NCBI GenBank assembly: GCA_003155565.1
Contig: PMDM01000226.1
Location: 625-15,745 of the forward strand
Length of the DNA stretch: 15,121 nt
Source of the DNA: Methylococcaceae bacterium
GTDB lineage: Bacteria; Pseudomonadota; Gammaproteobacteria; Methylococcales; Methylomonadaceae
Reading direction: 5' to 3'
Shown one piece after another: positions 1 through 7,763 of the stretch. How positions within the stretch are numbered: the stretch's first letter is position 1; each line of letters opens with the position of its first letter. A program made the position numbers and the translations under genes. The notes under the pieces were generated by a model. The model was not told the origin of the DNA, searched no databases, and saw only the letters and a list, made by a program, of their open reading frames with translations.

Positions 1-851
1 TGCAACTAGCCCCGATCATCATCACTGCTTTCAAGCAAGTGTTGTCACAATCGTGGGATGACTTATCCTATTGCTCCTTATTGTTAGGTCTGCCTTCAGA
101 AAGTTATCTGGCTGAGCAAATGCAGGTTGTGGATGTAGCAGCCATACATGAAGCCAGGGAATTCGTCGTCCGCACCCTTGCAGAACAGTTACAGACAGAG
201 CTGGAAACCTTATATCTTAGCAATCACCGTGATGAATCAGGACAATTCGATTCTGGGGCAATTGGCCGACGACGCATAAAAAATGTGTGTTTGAGCTTCC
301 TCAGCCGACTGGAAGACGAAAAAATCCAACAATGGTCAGAGCAGCAATTCAGCACTGCTAACAACATGACCGATCAAATCGCCGCCTTGGCGAATATCGT
401 CAATTATCCTCATCCAGCAAAACAGGAATGTTTGACAAGTTTTTACCAAAAATGGCAATCAGAAGCGCTGGTCATCGACAAATGGTTTGCCATCCAAGCC
501 TCCAACCCCATGCCAGATGCTTTTGCCACGGTCTTATCTTTGACCGGACATCCTGCCTTTAATTTAAACACCCCCAACCGAGTGCGGGCCGTCATCGGTT
601 CATTCAGTCAGGCCAATCCCCTTCATTTCCATGCCATCAACGGACAAGGTTATGAATTCCTGGCTAACCATGTGATCGCACTCGACATCCTAAACCCCCA
701 AGTCGCATCCCGTATGTTAGGCCCATTAACCTCCTGGCGGCGCTTTGACACTACCCGGCAAAACCTGATGAAGACGCAGTTGGAGCGGGTGATGAATTGT
801 CCGGCTATCTCCAGGGATGTATATGAGGTGGCGAGTAAAAGTTTGGTGTAA
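1..851 (+). CDS. pepN: Aminopeptidase N, C-terminal part (5' end outside window)
   Basis: This is the last 282 codons of an M1-family zinc aminopeptidase, which removes N-terminal residues from peptides in the cytoplasm. The frame is open to the left edge: codons from position 3 read QLAPIIITAFKQVL before the first GTG at 39, so that GTG is internal and not the start. The fragment matches the helical C-terminal domain (DUF3458_C) of E. coli PepN along its whole length. Shared blocks include FKQVL, LPSE, the ANNMTD stretch, VIDKWFAIQAS, the NPNR/TPNR-type segment before IGSFSQANP, FHAINGQGYEFL, NPQVASR and the RRFDTTRQ-type end. The catalytic HEXXH and GAMEN motifs lie upstream of the window, so activity cannot be judged. 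The gene ends 91 nt before the next aminopeptidase gene on the same strand. Confidence 0.95.
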   Translation, partial: QLAPIIITAFKQVLSQSWDDLSYCSLLLGLPSESYLAEQMQVVDVAAIHEAREFVVRTLAEQLQTELETLYLSNHRDESGQFDSGAIGRRRIKNVCLSFLSRLEDEKIQQWSEQQFSTANNMTDQIAALANIVNYPHPAKQECLTSFYQKWQSEALVIDKWFAIQASNPMPDAFATVLSLTGHPAFNLNTPNRVRAVIGSFSQANPLHFHAINGQGYEFLANHVIALDILNPQVASRMLGPLTSWRRFDTTRQNLMKTQLERVMNCPAISRDVYEVASKSLV

Positions 852-894
852 ATGGACGGCTGTATTTGTTTATATAGCTGATGCTAAACAGGAC

Positions 895-916
895 TGTAGG
901 CGGATTACGACCTACA
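895..916. repeat. Small inverted repeat between pepN and apeB
   Basis: TGTAGG (895-900) and CCTACA (911-916) are perfect inverted arms around a 10-nt loop containing GGATTAC. The sequence resembles a shortened form of the GTAGG...GGATTA...CCTAC dispersed palindromes common in environmental proteobacteria. That likeness is from memory and not tested. No run of T follows, so it is not a convincing terminator. Confidence 0.35.
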
Positions 917-942
917 ATGTCTGACAAAAATATAGAAAATCA

Positions 943-2250
943 ATGACCCCACACCACCAAATCCAAAACCTACTGAATTTCATCGACACCAGCCCCAGCC
1001 CCTGGCACGTAGTCAACACCGTAGAATCCCTACTTAAGCCATTTCAGTTTAGTAGACTGGATGAAACAATAAGATGGCAGTTAGAACCCGGTGGCCGTTA
1101 TTACGTCGTGCGTGACGACTCCTCCATCATCCTGTTCGTACTGGGAACGAAACCGTTACTTGAAACGGGATTTAAAATCGTCGGCGCACATACCGATTCC
1201 CCTGGTTTACGGGTAAAACCCAATGCGGTCAATAACAAGGACGGCTTGTTAAGATTAAATGTCGAAATCTACGGCAGCCCGATTCTTGCCACCTTTACCG
1301 ACCGGGACTTAAGCCTTGCCGGGCGCATTTGTTATAAAAATGAGCATGACCAAATCGACAGCCAATTAATTAAATTCGATAAGCCTTTGTTGCGATTGCC
1401 TAATTTGGCAATCCACATGAACAGGACTGTCAATGAAGATGGCTTAAAACTCCATAAACAGAATGAATTGCCGCTGATCTTGTCGGCCTTATCTGACCAA
1501 CAACTGCCGCCGGATTATTTTTTTAGCCTGCTGCAACAGCAATCAGGCATAGACTCCACACGACTCTTGTCTTGGGATTTAGCAGTGTACGACACCCAAA
1601 AAGGCGTTATCTGGGGAGCGCAAGAGGAGTTTTACAGCAACAGCCAATTGGATAATCTGGCTTCCTGCCATGCCGCCCTGCAAGCCTTGCTCGATGAAGC
1701 CGTTTTAAATAGCGAAAACACGCTGGTTTGTGCTTTCTTCGATCACGAGGAAATCGGCAGCGAAAGCAAACAAGGTGCTGATGGTAGTTTTCTACCGGAT
1801 GTTCTCCAGCGTATCGCGCTCGCAAACCAAACTGACCCGCAAGATTTTCCCAGAATCCTGGCGCTTAGTTTCCTGATCAGCGCCGATATGGCACATGCCT
1901 ATCACCCTAATTTCCCTTCAGCCTACGACCATGACCATAAAGTTATGGTGAACAAAGGCCCGGCCATCAAGATGAATGTGAACCAGCGCTATAGCTCTGA
2001 AAGTATTTCAGAAGCCATGTTTATCGACTGGTGCAACCAGGCCAATGTGCCTTATCAACACTATTCGCACCGGGGTGACCTGCCTTGCGGCAGCACCATA
2101 GGGCCCATCACCTCGGCTAAATTAGGCATTCGTTCCGTTGATGTCGGCAACCCGATGTGGGCGATGCACAGTATCAGGGAGAGTGCGGGGGTGTCCGACC
2201 ATGATTATATGGTTAAGGTGTTGCAAAGATTTTTCCTGGACACGCGCTAA
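943..2250 (+). CDS. apeB: M18 family zinc aminopeptidase
   Basis: The 435-aa protein is a cocatalytic-zinc aminopeptidase of the M18 family (relatives: Pseudomonas ApeB, eukaryotic aspartyl aminopeptidase), expected to be cytoplasmic and oligomeric and to act in peptide turnover. The metal centre can be followed in order: H83 in GAHTDSPGLR, bridging D237 in SQLDNLAS, the catalytic and ligand pair E269-E270 in FDHEEIGS, D315 in SADMAHAYHPN and H409 in WAMHSIRES. Other family signatures are SPWHVV near residue 20, MNRTVNEDG at 159-167 and HRGDLPCGSTIGP at 376-388. Length is normal for the family. The ATG at 943 gives a full N-terminus, but only a weak purine stretch precedes it. The substrate preference (Asp/Glu or neutral N-termini) cannot be read from sequence. 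Confidence 0.93.
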   Translation: MTPHHQIQNLLNFIDTSPSPWHVVNTVESLLKPFQFSRLDETIRWQLEPGGRYYVVRDDSSIILFVLGTKPLLETGFKIVGAHTDSPGLRVKPNAVNNKDGLLRLNVEIYGSPILATFTDRDLSLAGRICYKNEHDQIDSQLIKFDKPLLRLPNLAIHMNRTVNEDGLKLHKQNELPLILSALSDQQLPPDYFFSLLQQQSGIDSTRLLSWDLAVYDTQKGVIWGAQEEFYSNSQLDNLASCHAALQALLDEAVLNSENTLVCAFFDHEEIGSESKQGADGSFLPDVLQRIALANQTDPQDFPRILALSFLISADMAHAYHPNFPSAYDHDHKVMVNKGPAIKMNVNQRYSSESISEAMFIDWCNQANVPYQHYSHRGDLPCGSTIGPITSAKLGIRSVDVGNPMWAMHSIRESAGVSDHDYMVKVLQRFFLDTR

Positions 2251-2321
2251 TGTCTAGGTTCAGCGAGGTGGCAGACGGTTAGGGCTATGAAAGTATTATC
2301 TAGTTCAGGCAAAAAAACGAT

Positions 2322-2400
2322 TTACCACAGAGGGCACGAAGCAAATAATCTATTAATTCAAACCATTGCAAACTTTGTGTTCTTTGTGTCCTTCGTGGTT
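2322..2400. repeat. Dispersed imperfect inverted repeat (CCAC..GAGG.CAC..AAG type)
   Basis: The left arm begins TTACCACAGAGGGCACGAAG (2322-2341). The right arm, GTGTCCTTCGTGGTT, ends at 2400, and its reverse complement reads CCACGAAGGACACAAAG. The outer 17 positions agree at 13 sites. An internal near-tandem (CTTTGTGTT then CTTTGTGTC, 2373-2390) repeats part of the right arm. Elements of this type occur dispersed between genes in many unrelated environmental bacteria (from memory). They are often miscalled as short proteins containing FVSFVV, as happens here. Confidence 0.6.
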
Positions 2401-2498
2401 ATTTCTTTAGTCATGCCAATACTCGAACTCTTTCGCAGCATTATTACCCAGCCAAGTCTGAAATTGTCTGAATAATAAGCTATAGTTAGGCAAGAATT

Positions 2499-2524
2499 GT
2501 AATGAAACCATTAACTTTCATTAC
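2499..2524. promoter_or_regulatory. Perfect 9-bp palindrome upstream of the YfiR-like operon; possible operator
   Basis: GTAATGAAA (2499-2507) and TTTCATTAC (2516-2524) form a perfect inverted repeat with an 8-nt spacer, 138 nt before the ATG of the YfiR-like gene. It lies in AT-rich DNA and no T-tract follows, so a dimeric regulator site fits better than a terminator. It does not match the Fur consensus, although a TonB receptor lies downstream. The regulator is unknown. Confidence 0.35.
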
Positions 2525-2661
2525 TTATACAAAGTCATTACTGCATTTGATTTTGAAATTACACCCCTGTACCGTGAACCCGTTTTTATAAAACAATAAA
2601 AATACCAAACAAGTAGAAATTTGCCGCTCTCTAACAGTAGATAAGCAAGCACTATAAAGAA

Positions 2662-3219
2662 ATGAAGGACATTTTCTTAACCAGAACGCTGATATGTATC
2701 GCACTTTTGTTTTCAGATTGTCTAGTCGCCGACGATGGTAATCTTGAATACAAGGTCAAAGCTGGCTATCTGTATAACTTCACCAAATTTGTCACTTGGC
2801 CGGTACTTAATGGCGCAACCTTCAATCTGTGTATCTTAGGTGTCGATCCTTTTGGTACCAATATTGACCCTATCGAAAAAAAATCTGCATTTGACCGGCC
2901 TATCAAAATATTCAGGCTAGATGAAGCAGGTTTCTTGTCCGGTTCCGACTTGAAAACGGACTGCCATATTCTTTATGTTAGTGCCGCTAATAACCAAAAA
3001 GTGGTTTTTGAAAAAATTCAGTCCAGCGCACACAAGGGCGGAACCCTGGTCGTTGGAGAAGGCGAAGCCTTTGTCGCTGAAGGCGGGACGATAGGTTTTG
3101 TCAATCGAAATGGCAAAATCAAGCTGCAAATTAACCTGCAATCGATCAAACAAACTGGCTTGAAAATCAGCGCAAAATTGTTAGAAATCGCTGAGCTTAT
3201 TAAGGAAGATAAGCCATGA
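2662..3219 (+). CDS. YfiR family periplasmic protein (DUF4154)
   Basis: The 185-aa protein has a hydrophobic signal segment (about residues 7-19) with likely cleavage after LVA (residue 23), so the mature protein should be periplasmic. The body shows the YfiR/DUF4154 pattern: YKVKAGYLYNFTKFVTWP at 30-47, CILGVDPFG at 57-65, CHILYVS at 101-107, and a C-terminal GTIGFVNRNGKIKLQINL plus GLKISAKLLEIA. C57 and C101 are placed to form the disulfide usual in the family. In Pseudomonas, YfiR binds and represses the diguanylate cyclase YfiN from the periplasm. By inference this copy does the same to the enzyme encoded immediately downstream, whose ATG overlaps its stop codon (ATGA). Residues LFSDC are not a proper lipobox, because the residue before Cys is Asp. 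Confidence 0.88.
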   Translation: MKDIFLTRTLICIALLFSDCLVADDGNLEYKVKAGYLYNFTKFVTWPVLNGATFNLCILGVDPFGTNIDPIEKKSAFDRPIKIFRLDEAGFLSGSDLKTDCHILYVSAANNQKVVFEKIQSSAHKGGTLVVGEGEAFVAEGGTIGFVNRNGKIKLQINLQSIKQTGLKISAKLLEIAELIKEDKP

Positions 3220-5621
3220 TAAATAAGATCAGCGATCTGCCAATCAACCGCAAACTGTTATTGATAATGCTATTTTCCAGTGTGTTGTCCTTGCTCTTTG
3301 CCGGCGTGTTCTTAATTTTACTGGAGCTTTCAGAATTTCAACGCACGACCAAAGATGATTTATCCGCATTAGCAGCCATCATTGGTAACCGCAGCTCTGC
3401 CGCGTTGATGTTTGACGACCGTAATTTGGCCGCAGAGAATCTAGCGGTATTCAACAATATCCCTGCCGTCCAAATCACTTGTTTATATACCGATAAAAAT
3501 ACGGTCTTTGTGGGCTTGGCGAAAAATGCCAAGGCCAACCAAGCCTGCCCGGTTTCTATCAGTGGCGAGAAAACTCGGTTTGAAAACAAACAGTTGATTG
3601 TTGTTAAACCCATAGACATGGACAAGGAAAACCTCGGTACCGTCTATATCCGTGCTGATTTATCTCTTGCCTACTGGCAGAAAATCCAGTTTATAGGCGT
3701 GTTGTTTTTGGTGTTGGTGGGCGTTTCCTTGATGACATTTTTTATCTCAAGACCTTTATTAAGGCTCATCTCAACGCCGCTAAAAAGACTGGTAAGCACT
3801 GTCAAAAAAATCAGCGATACAGCCGATTACTCACTTAGGGCCATTAAACTGAGCAATGACGAGATGGGGGTATTGGTTGATTCATTCAATAGCCTGATTG
3901 AAACCGTCGAAACCCAGAGCCAGGCTTTAACACAGGCAAAAAATCGGTATTTGACGCTTTATGATGATAACCCGACCATGGTTTTCAATATTTCCAGGGA
4001 GGGCGTTATTTTTTCGGTGAATCTCACTGGTGCCAAACAGATGGGTTTAACGGTTGAAGAGCTGCAAAATTGTTCCATTTTTGATTTTATCCATTCGGAT
4101 GATTCCGCATTGATGCAAGAGTTGATCGAGCGCTGCTTTGCTAACCCTTTGCAGGTACACAATCAGGAAATGCGTAACATTTGCTATAACGGACGTGTTA
4201 TCTGGGTTAGGGCGACAGCGCGATTGGTCGAAAATGAAAGGCAAGAAAGCAGCTTGTTAATTGTTTACGAAGACATAACAGAAACCCGCTTGTTGAATGA
4301 ACAAATCGTTTATCAGGCCGACCACGATGCCTTGACCGGATTGGCCAACCGCAACAAATTTGACCGCTACTTGAAACGGGCAATTATCCTGGCGCACCAG
4401 GAAAACACCGAACATGCCCTGTGCTATCTGGATCTCGACCAGTTTAAAATCATCAACGACACCTGCGGCCATTTGGCGGGTGATGAACTGCTCAAGCAAC
4501 TGGGTGAACTGCTCAGAAAACACATCCGGCAATATGACTTTGTCGCCCGGCTTGGCGGCGATGAATTTGGGTTATTGATGTATAACTGCTCATCCAGTCA
4601 GGCATTTCAAGCCTGCGAGAAATTACGTGACTTAATCAAGGACTTTAATTTTGCCTGGGATGACAGGAGCTTTACCATTGGTGTCAGCATTGGCGTGTCG
4701 TCCATTAATGTCGTCAGCGGCAATGCTGTCGATCTGCTCAAAGAAGCCGATGCCGCTTGTTATGCGGCGAAAGAAAAAGGCCGAAACCGGGTCCATGTGT
4801 TCCGTCCCGACGATGAAGCGCTGGCTATGCGTAGGGGCGAGATGCAATGGGTGGAAAAAATCCGCCAAGGTTTAGATCAACACCGCTTTCTCTTGTATGG
4901 ACAGCCCATCGTACCCCTGCTTGATACCAACGAAGGCCTACATTTTGAAGTGCTGCTCCGCTATCGTGATGACCGAGGAAACATTATTCCGCCGGGCGCA
5001 TTTTTGCCGGCTGCCGAACGTTACAATTTAGCATCCGAGCTGGATCGCTGGATAATCGCTACGCTACTTGAATGGTTGTCCAGTCAGCCCGAATTTGTCA
5101 AAACCTTATCGCAATGCTCAGTTAACCTGTCCGGCTTGTCACTCTCTGACGAATCCATGCTGGAATTTATCTCTGAACAGTTCAAAAAGTGGGCCGTCCC
5201 CACCAATAAACTCTGTTTTGAAATAACAGAAACTGCCGCCATTTCCAACTTATCCTATGCGACCAATTTTATTAATCAATTGAAAAAACAAGGCTGCCTG
5301 TTTTCGCTGGATGATTTCGGCAGTGGCTTATCGTCGTTTGCCTACCTGAAAAATTTGCCGGTGGATTACCTTAAGATTGACGGCCTGTTCGTCAAAGACA
5401 TTCTTGACGATGAGGTTGATCTCGCCATGGTGAAATCAATCAATGAAGTTGGCCACGTTATGAATAAGAAGACGATTGCTGAATTTGTTGAAAATGAAGC
5501 TATCTTTAACCTACTTAAAACGCTAGGCATTGATTATGCTCAAGGATATGGCATCGGCAAGCCTGTCCCTTTGGACGACCTCAGACCAATAACGTCTTTA
5601 TTTGCTGGCATTAAAAAATGA
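3216..5621 (+). CDS. CHASE8-HAMP-PAS-GGDEF-EAL c-di-GMP cyclase/phosphodiesterase, YfiN-like
   Basis: This is an 801-aa inner-membrane enzyme of cyclic di-GMP turnover. Order: TM helix about 13-37; periplasmic sensor about 40-155 resembling CHASE8 (the YfiN sensor type); TM helix about 158-178; HAMP about 180-232; PAS about 243-355; GGDEF about 365-530; EAL about 545-790. GGDEF is intact at 447-451, with the inhibitory RxxD site (R438 to D441) exactly five residues before it, so cyclase activity and product inhibition are both plausible. In the EAL domain the signature reads EVL (E578) but the other expected residues are present: N637, E669 in EITE, D699-D700 in DDFGSG, K720 in LKIDG, E756 and Q776. 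Phosphodiesterase activity is therefore also plausible. A good AAGGA ribosome site ends 9 nt before the ATG. Start and stop overlap both neighbours, which implies tightly coupled translation with the YfiR-like protein and the receptor. Confidence 0.92.
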   Translation: MINKISDLPINRKLLLIMLFSSVLSLLFAGVFLILLELSEFQRTTKDDLSALAAIIGNRSSAALMFDDRNLAAENLAVFNNIPAVQITCLYTDKNTVFVGLAKNAKANQACPVSISGEKTRFENKQLIVVKPIDMDKENLGTVYIRADLSLAYWQKIQFIGVLFLVLVGVSLMTFFISRPLLRLISTPLKRLVSTVKKISDTADYSLRAIKLSNDEMGVLVDSFNSLIETVETQSQALTQAKNRYLTLYDDNPTMVFNISREGVIFSVNLTGAKQMGLTVEELQNCSIFDFIHSDDSALMQELIERCFANPLQVHNQEMRNICYNGRVIWVRATARLVENERQESSLLIVYEDITETRLLNEQIVYQADHDALTGLANRNKFDRYLKRAIILAHQENTEHALCYLDLDQFKIINDTCGHLAGDELLKQLGELLRKHIRQYDFVARLGGDEFGLLMYNCSSSQAFQACEKLRDLIKDFNFAWDDRSFTIGVSIGVSSINVVSGNAVDLLKEADAACYAAKEKGRNRVHVFRPDDEALAMRRGEMQWVEKIRQGLDQHRFLLYGQPIVPLLDTNEGLHFEVLLRYRDDRGNIIPPGAFLPAAERYNLASELDRWIIATLLEWLSSQPEFVKTLSQCSVNLSGLSLSDESMLEFISEQFKKWAVPTNKLCFEITETAAISNLSYATNFINQLKKQGCLFSLDDFGSGLSSFAYLKNLPVDYLKIDGLFVKDILDDEVDLAMVKSINEVGHVMNKKTIAEFVENEAIFNLLKTLGIDYAQGYGIGKPVPLDDLRPITSLFAGIKK

Positions 5622-7750
5622 AATTTCAATGGGTAGTTTGTAGGTGTATACCTATAATACTCACATTCAGTTCAACAGCCACCTATGCCGCTGAAAATAT
5701 GGAAGAATTTTTTTCCATGTCCCCTGCCGAGCTGGCCGCAACGCCGGTCACCATAGCAACCGGTACAGCCAGGCCTAATTTCCGGTCGGCTGGATCGACC
5801 AGCGTGATCTCCGCAGAACAAATCAAGACGATGGGTGCAACTGAGTTGCACGAGGTCTTGGAGACTGTTCCGGGTGTACACGCAAGCTTACAACCCATGT
5901 CCAATGACCTTCATTACAATATAAGGGGTATCGCGAATAAAAATAACTCCCAAATATTGTTCTTGCTGAACGGGACGCGCATTACCACCGCCTTTCGCGG
6001 TTCGACAGAATCCAGCCTGGATTTGCCTGTTGCAGCCATAGAGCGCGTGGAAGTTATCCGTGGCCCCGGCTCAGCCGTCTATGGCGCAGATGCTTTTGCC
6101 GGGGTTATCAACGTCATCACCAAAAAGGCCAAAGACATTAATGGCACTCAACTGGGTGTACGGGCGGGAAATTGGGATACCCAAAGCGGCTGGGGACAAC
6201 ACGGAGGCCAGTGGGCCGGTTGGGATATTGCAAGCAGCATACAGTACCAACATACTGGAGGCGATAGCGGACGGATTATTCAACAAGACACCCAAACTGG
6301 CATTGATAGTGCGTTAGGGACTAAAGCCTCCTTGGCTCCCGGAGCCATGAACACCCGGTATAAATCCTTGAATACGCACCTAAACCTGCAACGCAAGCAT
6401 TGGGATATAGGGTTCTGGGCTTTTAATGGTTTCGACATCGGTACAAGATCGGGCGCTGGCGGGGCATTAGATCCAAAAGGCAGCGGTGAGAGCGCACAAT
6501 ATCTAGGTGATATGCGGTTTTCAACAGAAGACTGGTTTGATGATTGGGAATTCCTGGCGCATCTCAGTTATTTACATTCCGATGTCAGCGCCAGGGTCAA
6601 TATCTTTCCTGACAACGCATTTTTACCTATAACTTCAAGCGGAGATATAGACCAATCCAGGAATCCAACACAGTTTGCGTTGTTTACCAATGGTGTCATT
6701 GAAGACGTAAGACACGTCCAGAGAGTTCCGTCTGTCGAGCTAAGTTCAGTCTATAAAGGCTTGGACAAACACCTGTTTCGGTTCAGCGCGGGATTCAGGT
6801 ATGAAGAACTTTCTTTTAATGATCTTTCTAACTATAACTACGGAAAATCCCTGCCTCCCGTGGTAGATGCCACCTTAACAGACAAATCCGGCACATCCTT
6901 TGCGTATTTAAAAGATACCAACCGGACAATTGGCTCCTTAATGCTACAAGACGAATGGCAGATTGCTGACGATTGGCATCTGACTGCCGGGGTACGTTAC
7001 GACCATTATTCTGATTTCGGCAACACCTTTAACCCTAGGTTTGCTTTGGTGTGGGACATCAACGAACAACTCACGAGTAAATTTCTCTATGGCCGCGCAT
7101 TCAGGGCACCCAGTTTTGTAGAGCTGGGCGCTCAAAATGGCTCAGTAAATCCAGGCAACATGGGGTTGAGGCCAGAAACCATCAATACAGTTGAATGGGC
7201 ATTTGATTACCGGCCTTTCTCATCATTAAGGACAGCCCTTAACCTTTACTATTATCACATTAATGACCTGATAGCCTCAGCATCTGTTTGCCAATCACTT
7301 GCTAACTATAACAACTGCGGTGTCCAAAATGGCTACGGGACTGAACTGGAATGGAATTGGAAACTCTCCGATCAATTGAGCTTATTGGGAAATTATGCCT
7401 GGCAATACGCACGTAGTGACTTGACCAAAATGCGGATAACTGGCGTACCCGAACATCAAATTTATTTTGCCGGCGTGTGGCAATTTATGCCCAAATGGCA
7501 ATTCCAAACACAACTGAACTGGCTGGGCAGCAGAACCCATGAGGCGGGCGATACTAGACCATTGAAAGATTATGAAACCATAGACTTTACCCTGCGTGGC
7601 AAGAGATTATGGCGGCATGTCAATCTTGCCGCCTCCCTCAGAAATGCTTTCGATGCCAATAATCTGGAACCGGCAGGCATTAAAGAACTACCTGTCAATT
7701 TGCCTTTACCGGGACGAAATTTTTATCTTGAAGCCTCCGTTGATTTTTGA
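5618..7750 (+). CDS. TonB-dependent outer-membrane receptor
   Basis: The 710-aa protein has a signal peptide (about residues 1-24, ending ATYA) and a FFSMSPAELAATPVTIATG lead-in that may contain the TonB box. The plug domain (about 55-170) has SVISAEQIK, LETVPGV, NIRGIANKN, LFLLNGTRI, IERVEVIRGPGSAVYGADAFAGVINVITKK. A long beta-barrel follows, with alternating aromatic strands and FRAPSFVELG near the middle. It ends in FYLEASVDF; the terminal Phe is the usual signal for outer-membrane insertion. Two Cys residues in SVCQSLANYNNCG may bridge an extracellular loop. The ligand cannot be read from the sequence; iron-siderophore and cobalamin types share this fold. The ATG overlaps the stop of the c-di-GMP enzyme gene and lacks a clear ribosome site, so translation is probably coupled. 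This suggests a signalling as well as a transport role (inference). Confidence 0.93.
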   Translation: MKFQWVVCRCIPIILTFSSTATYAAENMEEFFSMSPAELAATPVTIATGTARPNFRSAGSTSVISAEQIKTMGATELHEVLETVPGVHASLQPMSNDLHYNIRGIANKNNSQILFLLNGTRITTAFRGSTESSLDLPVAAIERVEVIRGPGSAVYGADAFAGVINVITKKAKDINGTQLGVRAGNWDTQSGWGQHGGQWAGWDIASSIQYQHTGGDSGRIIQQDTQTGIDSALGTKASLAPGAMNTRYKSLNTHLNLQRKHWDIGFWAFNGFDIGTRSGAGGALDPKGSGESAQYLGDMRFSTEDWFDDWEFLAHLSYLHSDVSARVNIFPDNAFLPITSSGDIDQSRNPTQFALFTNGVIEDVRHVQRVPSVELSSVYKGLDKHLFRFSAGFRYEELSFNDLSNYNYGKSLPPVVDATLTDKSGTSFAYLKDTNRTIGSLMLQDEWQIADDWHLTAGVRYDHYSDFGNTFNPRFALVWDINEQLTSKFLYGRAFRAPSFVELGAQNGSVNPGNMGLRPETINTVEWAFDYRPFSSLRTALNLYYYHINDLIASASVCQSLANYNNCGVQNGYGTELEWNWKLSDQLSLLGNYAWQYARSDLTKMRITGVPEHQIYFAGVWQFMPKWQFQTQLNWLGSRTHEAGDTRPLKDYETIDFTLRGKRLWRHVNLAASLRNAFDANNLEPAGIKELPVNLPLPGRNFYLEASVDF

Positions 7751-7763
7751 GCGAACACCCATC

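Larger units (their letters stand above)
2251..2661. other. 411-nt intergenic region without a convincing gene
   Basis: From left to right it holds about 70 nt of unremarkable sequence, a dispersed inverted repeat (2322-2400), a perfect 9-bp palindrome (2499-2524) and an AT-rich leader up to the YfiR-like gene. A 62-codon open frame (2287-2475) crosses the repeat and is not credited as a gene. The promoter of the downstream operon must lie here, but I see no clean -35/-10 pair. Confidence 0.6.

Noticed and set aside
2287..2475. 62-codon plus-strand ORF with a hydrophobic centre
   Set aside because: Its core is a translation of the dispersed inverted repeat at 2322-2400, it lacks a ribosome site, and it resembles no protein family.
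2499..2524. Fur box upstream of the TonB receptor operon
   Set aside because: The palindrome does not follow the GATAAT-type 7-1-7 pattern; iron control cannot be claimed from it.
7596..7763. ATG at 7596 as start of the AlkB-type gene
   Set aside because: It would overlap the TonB receptor gene by 155 nt, and the extra residues show no AlkB character; they are an out-of-frame reading of the receptor barrel.
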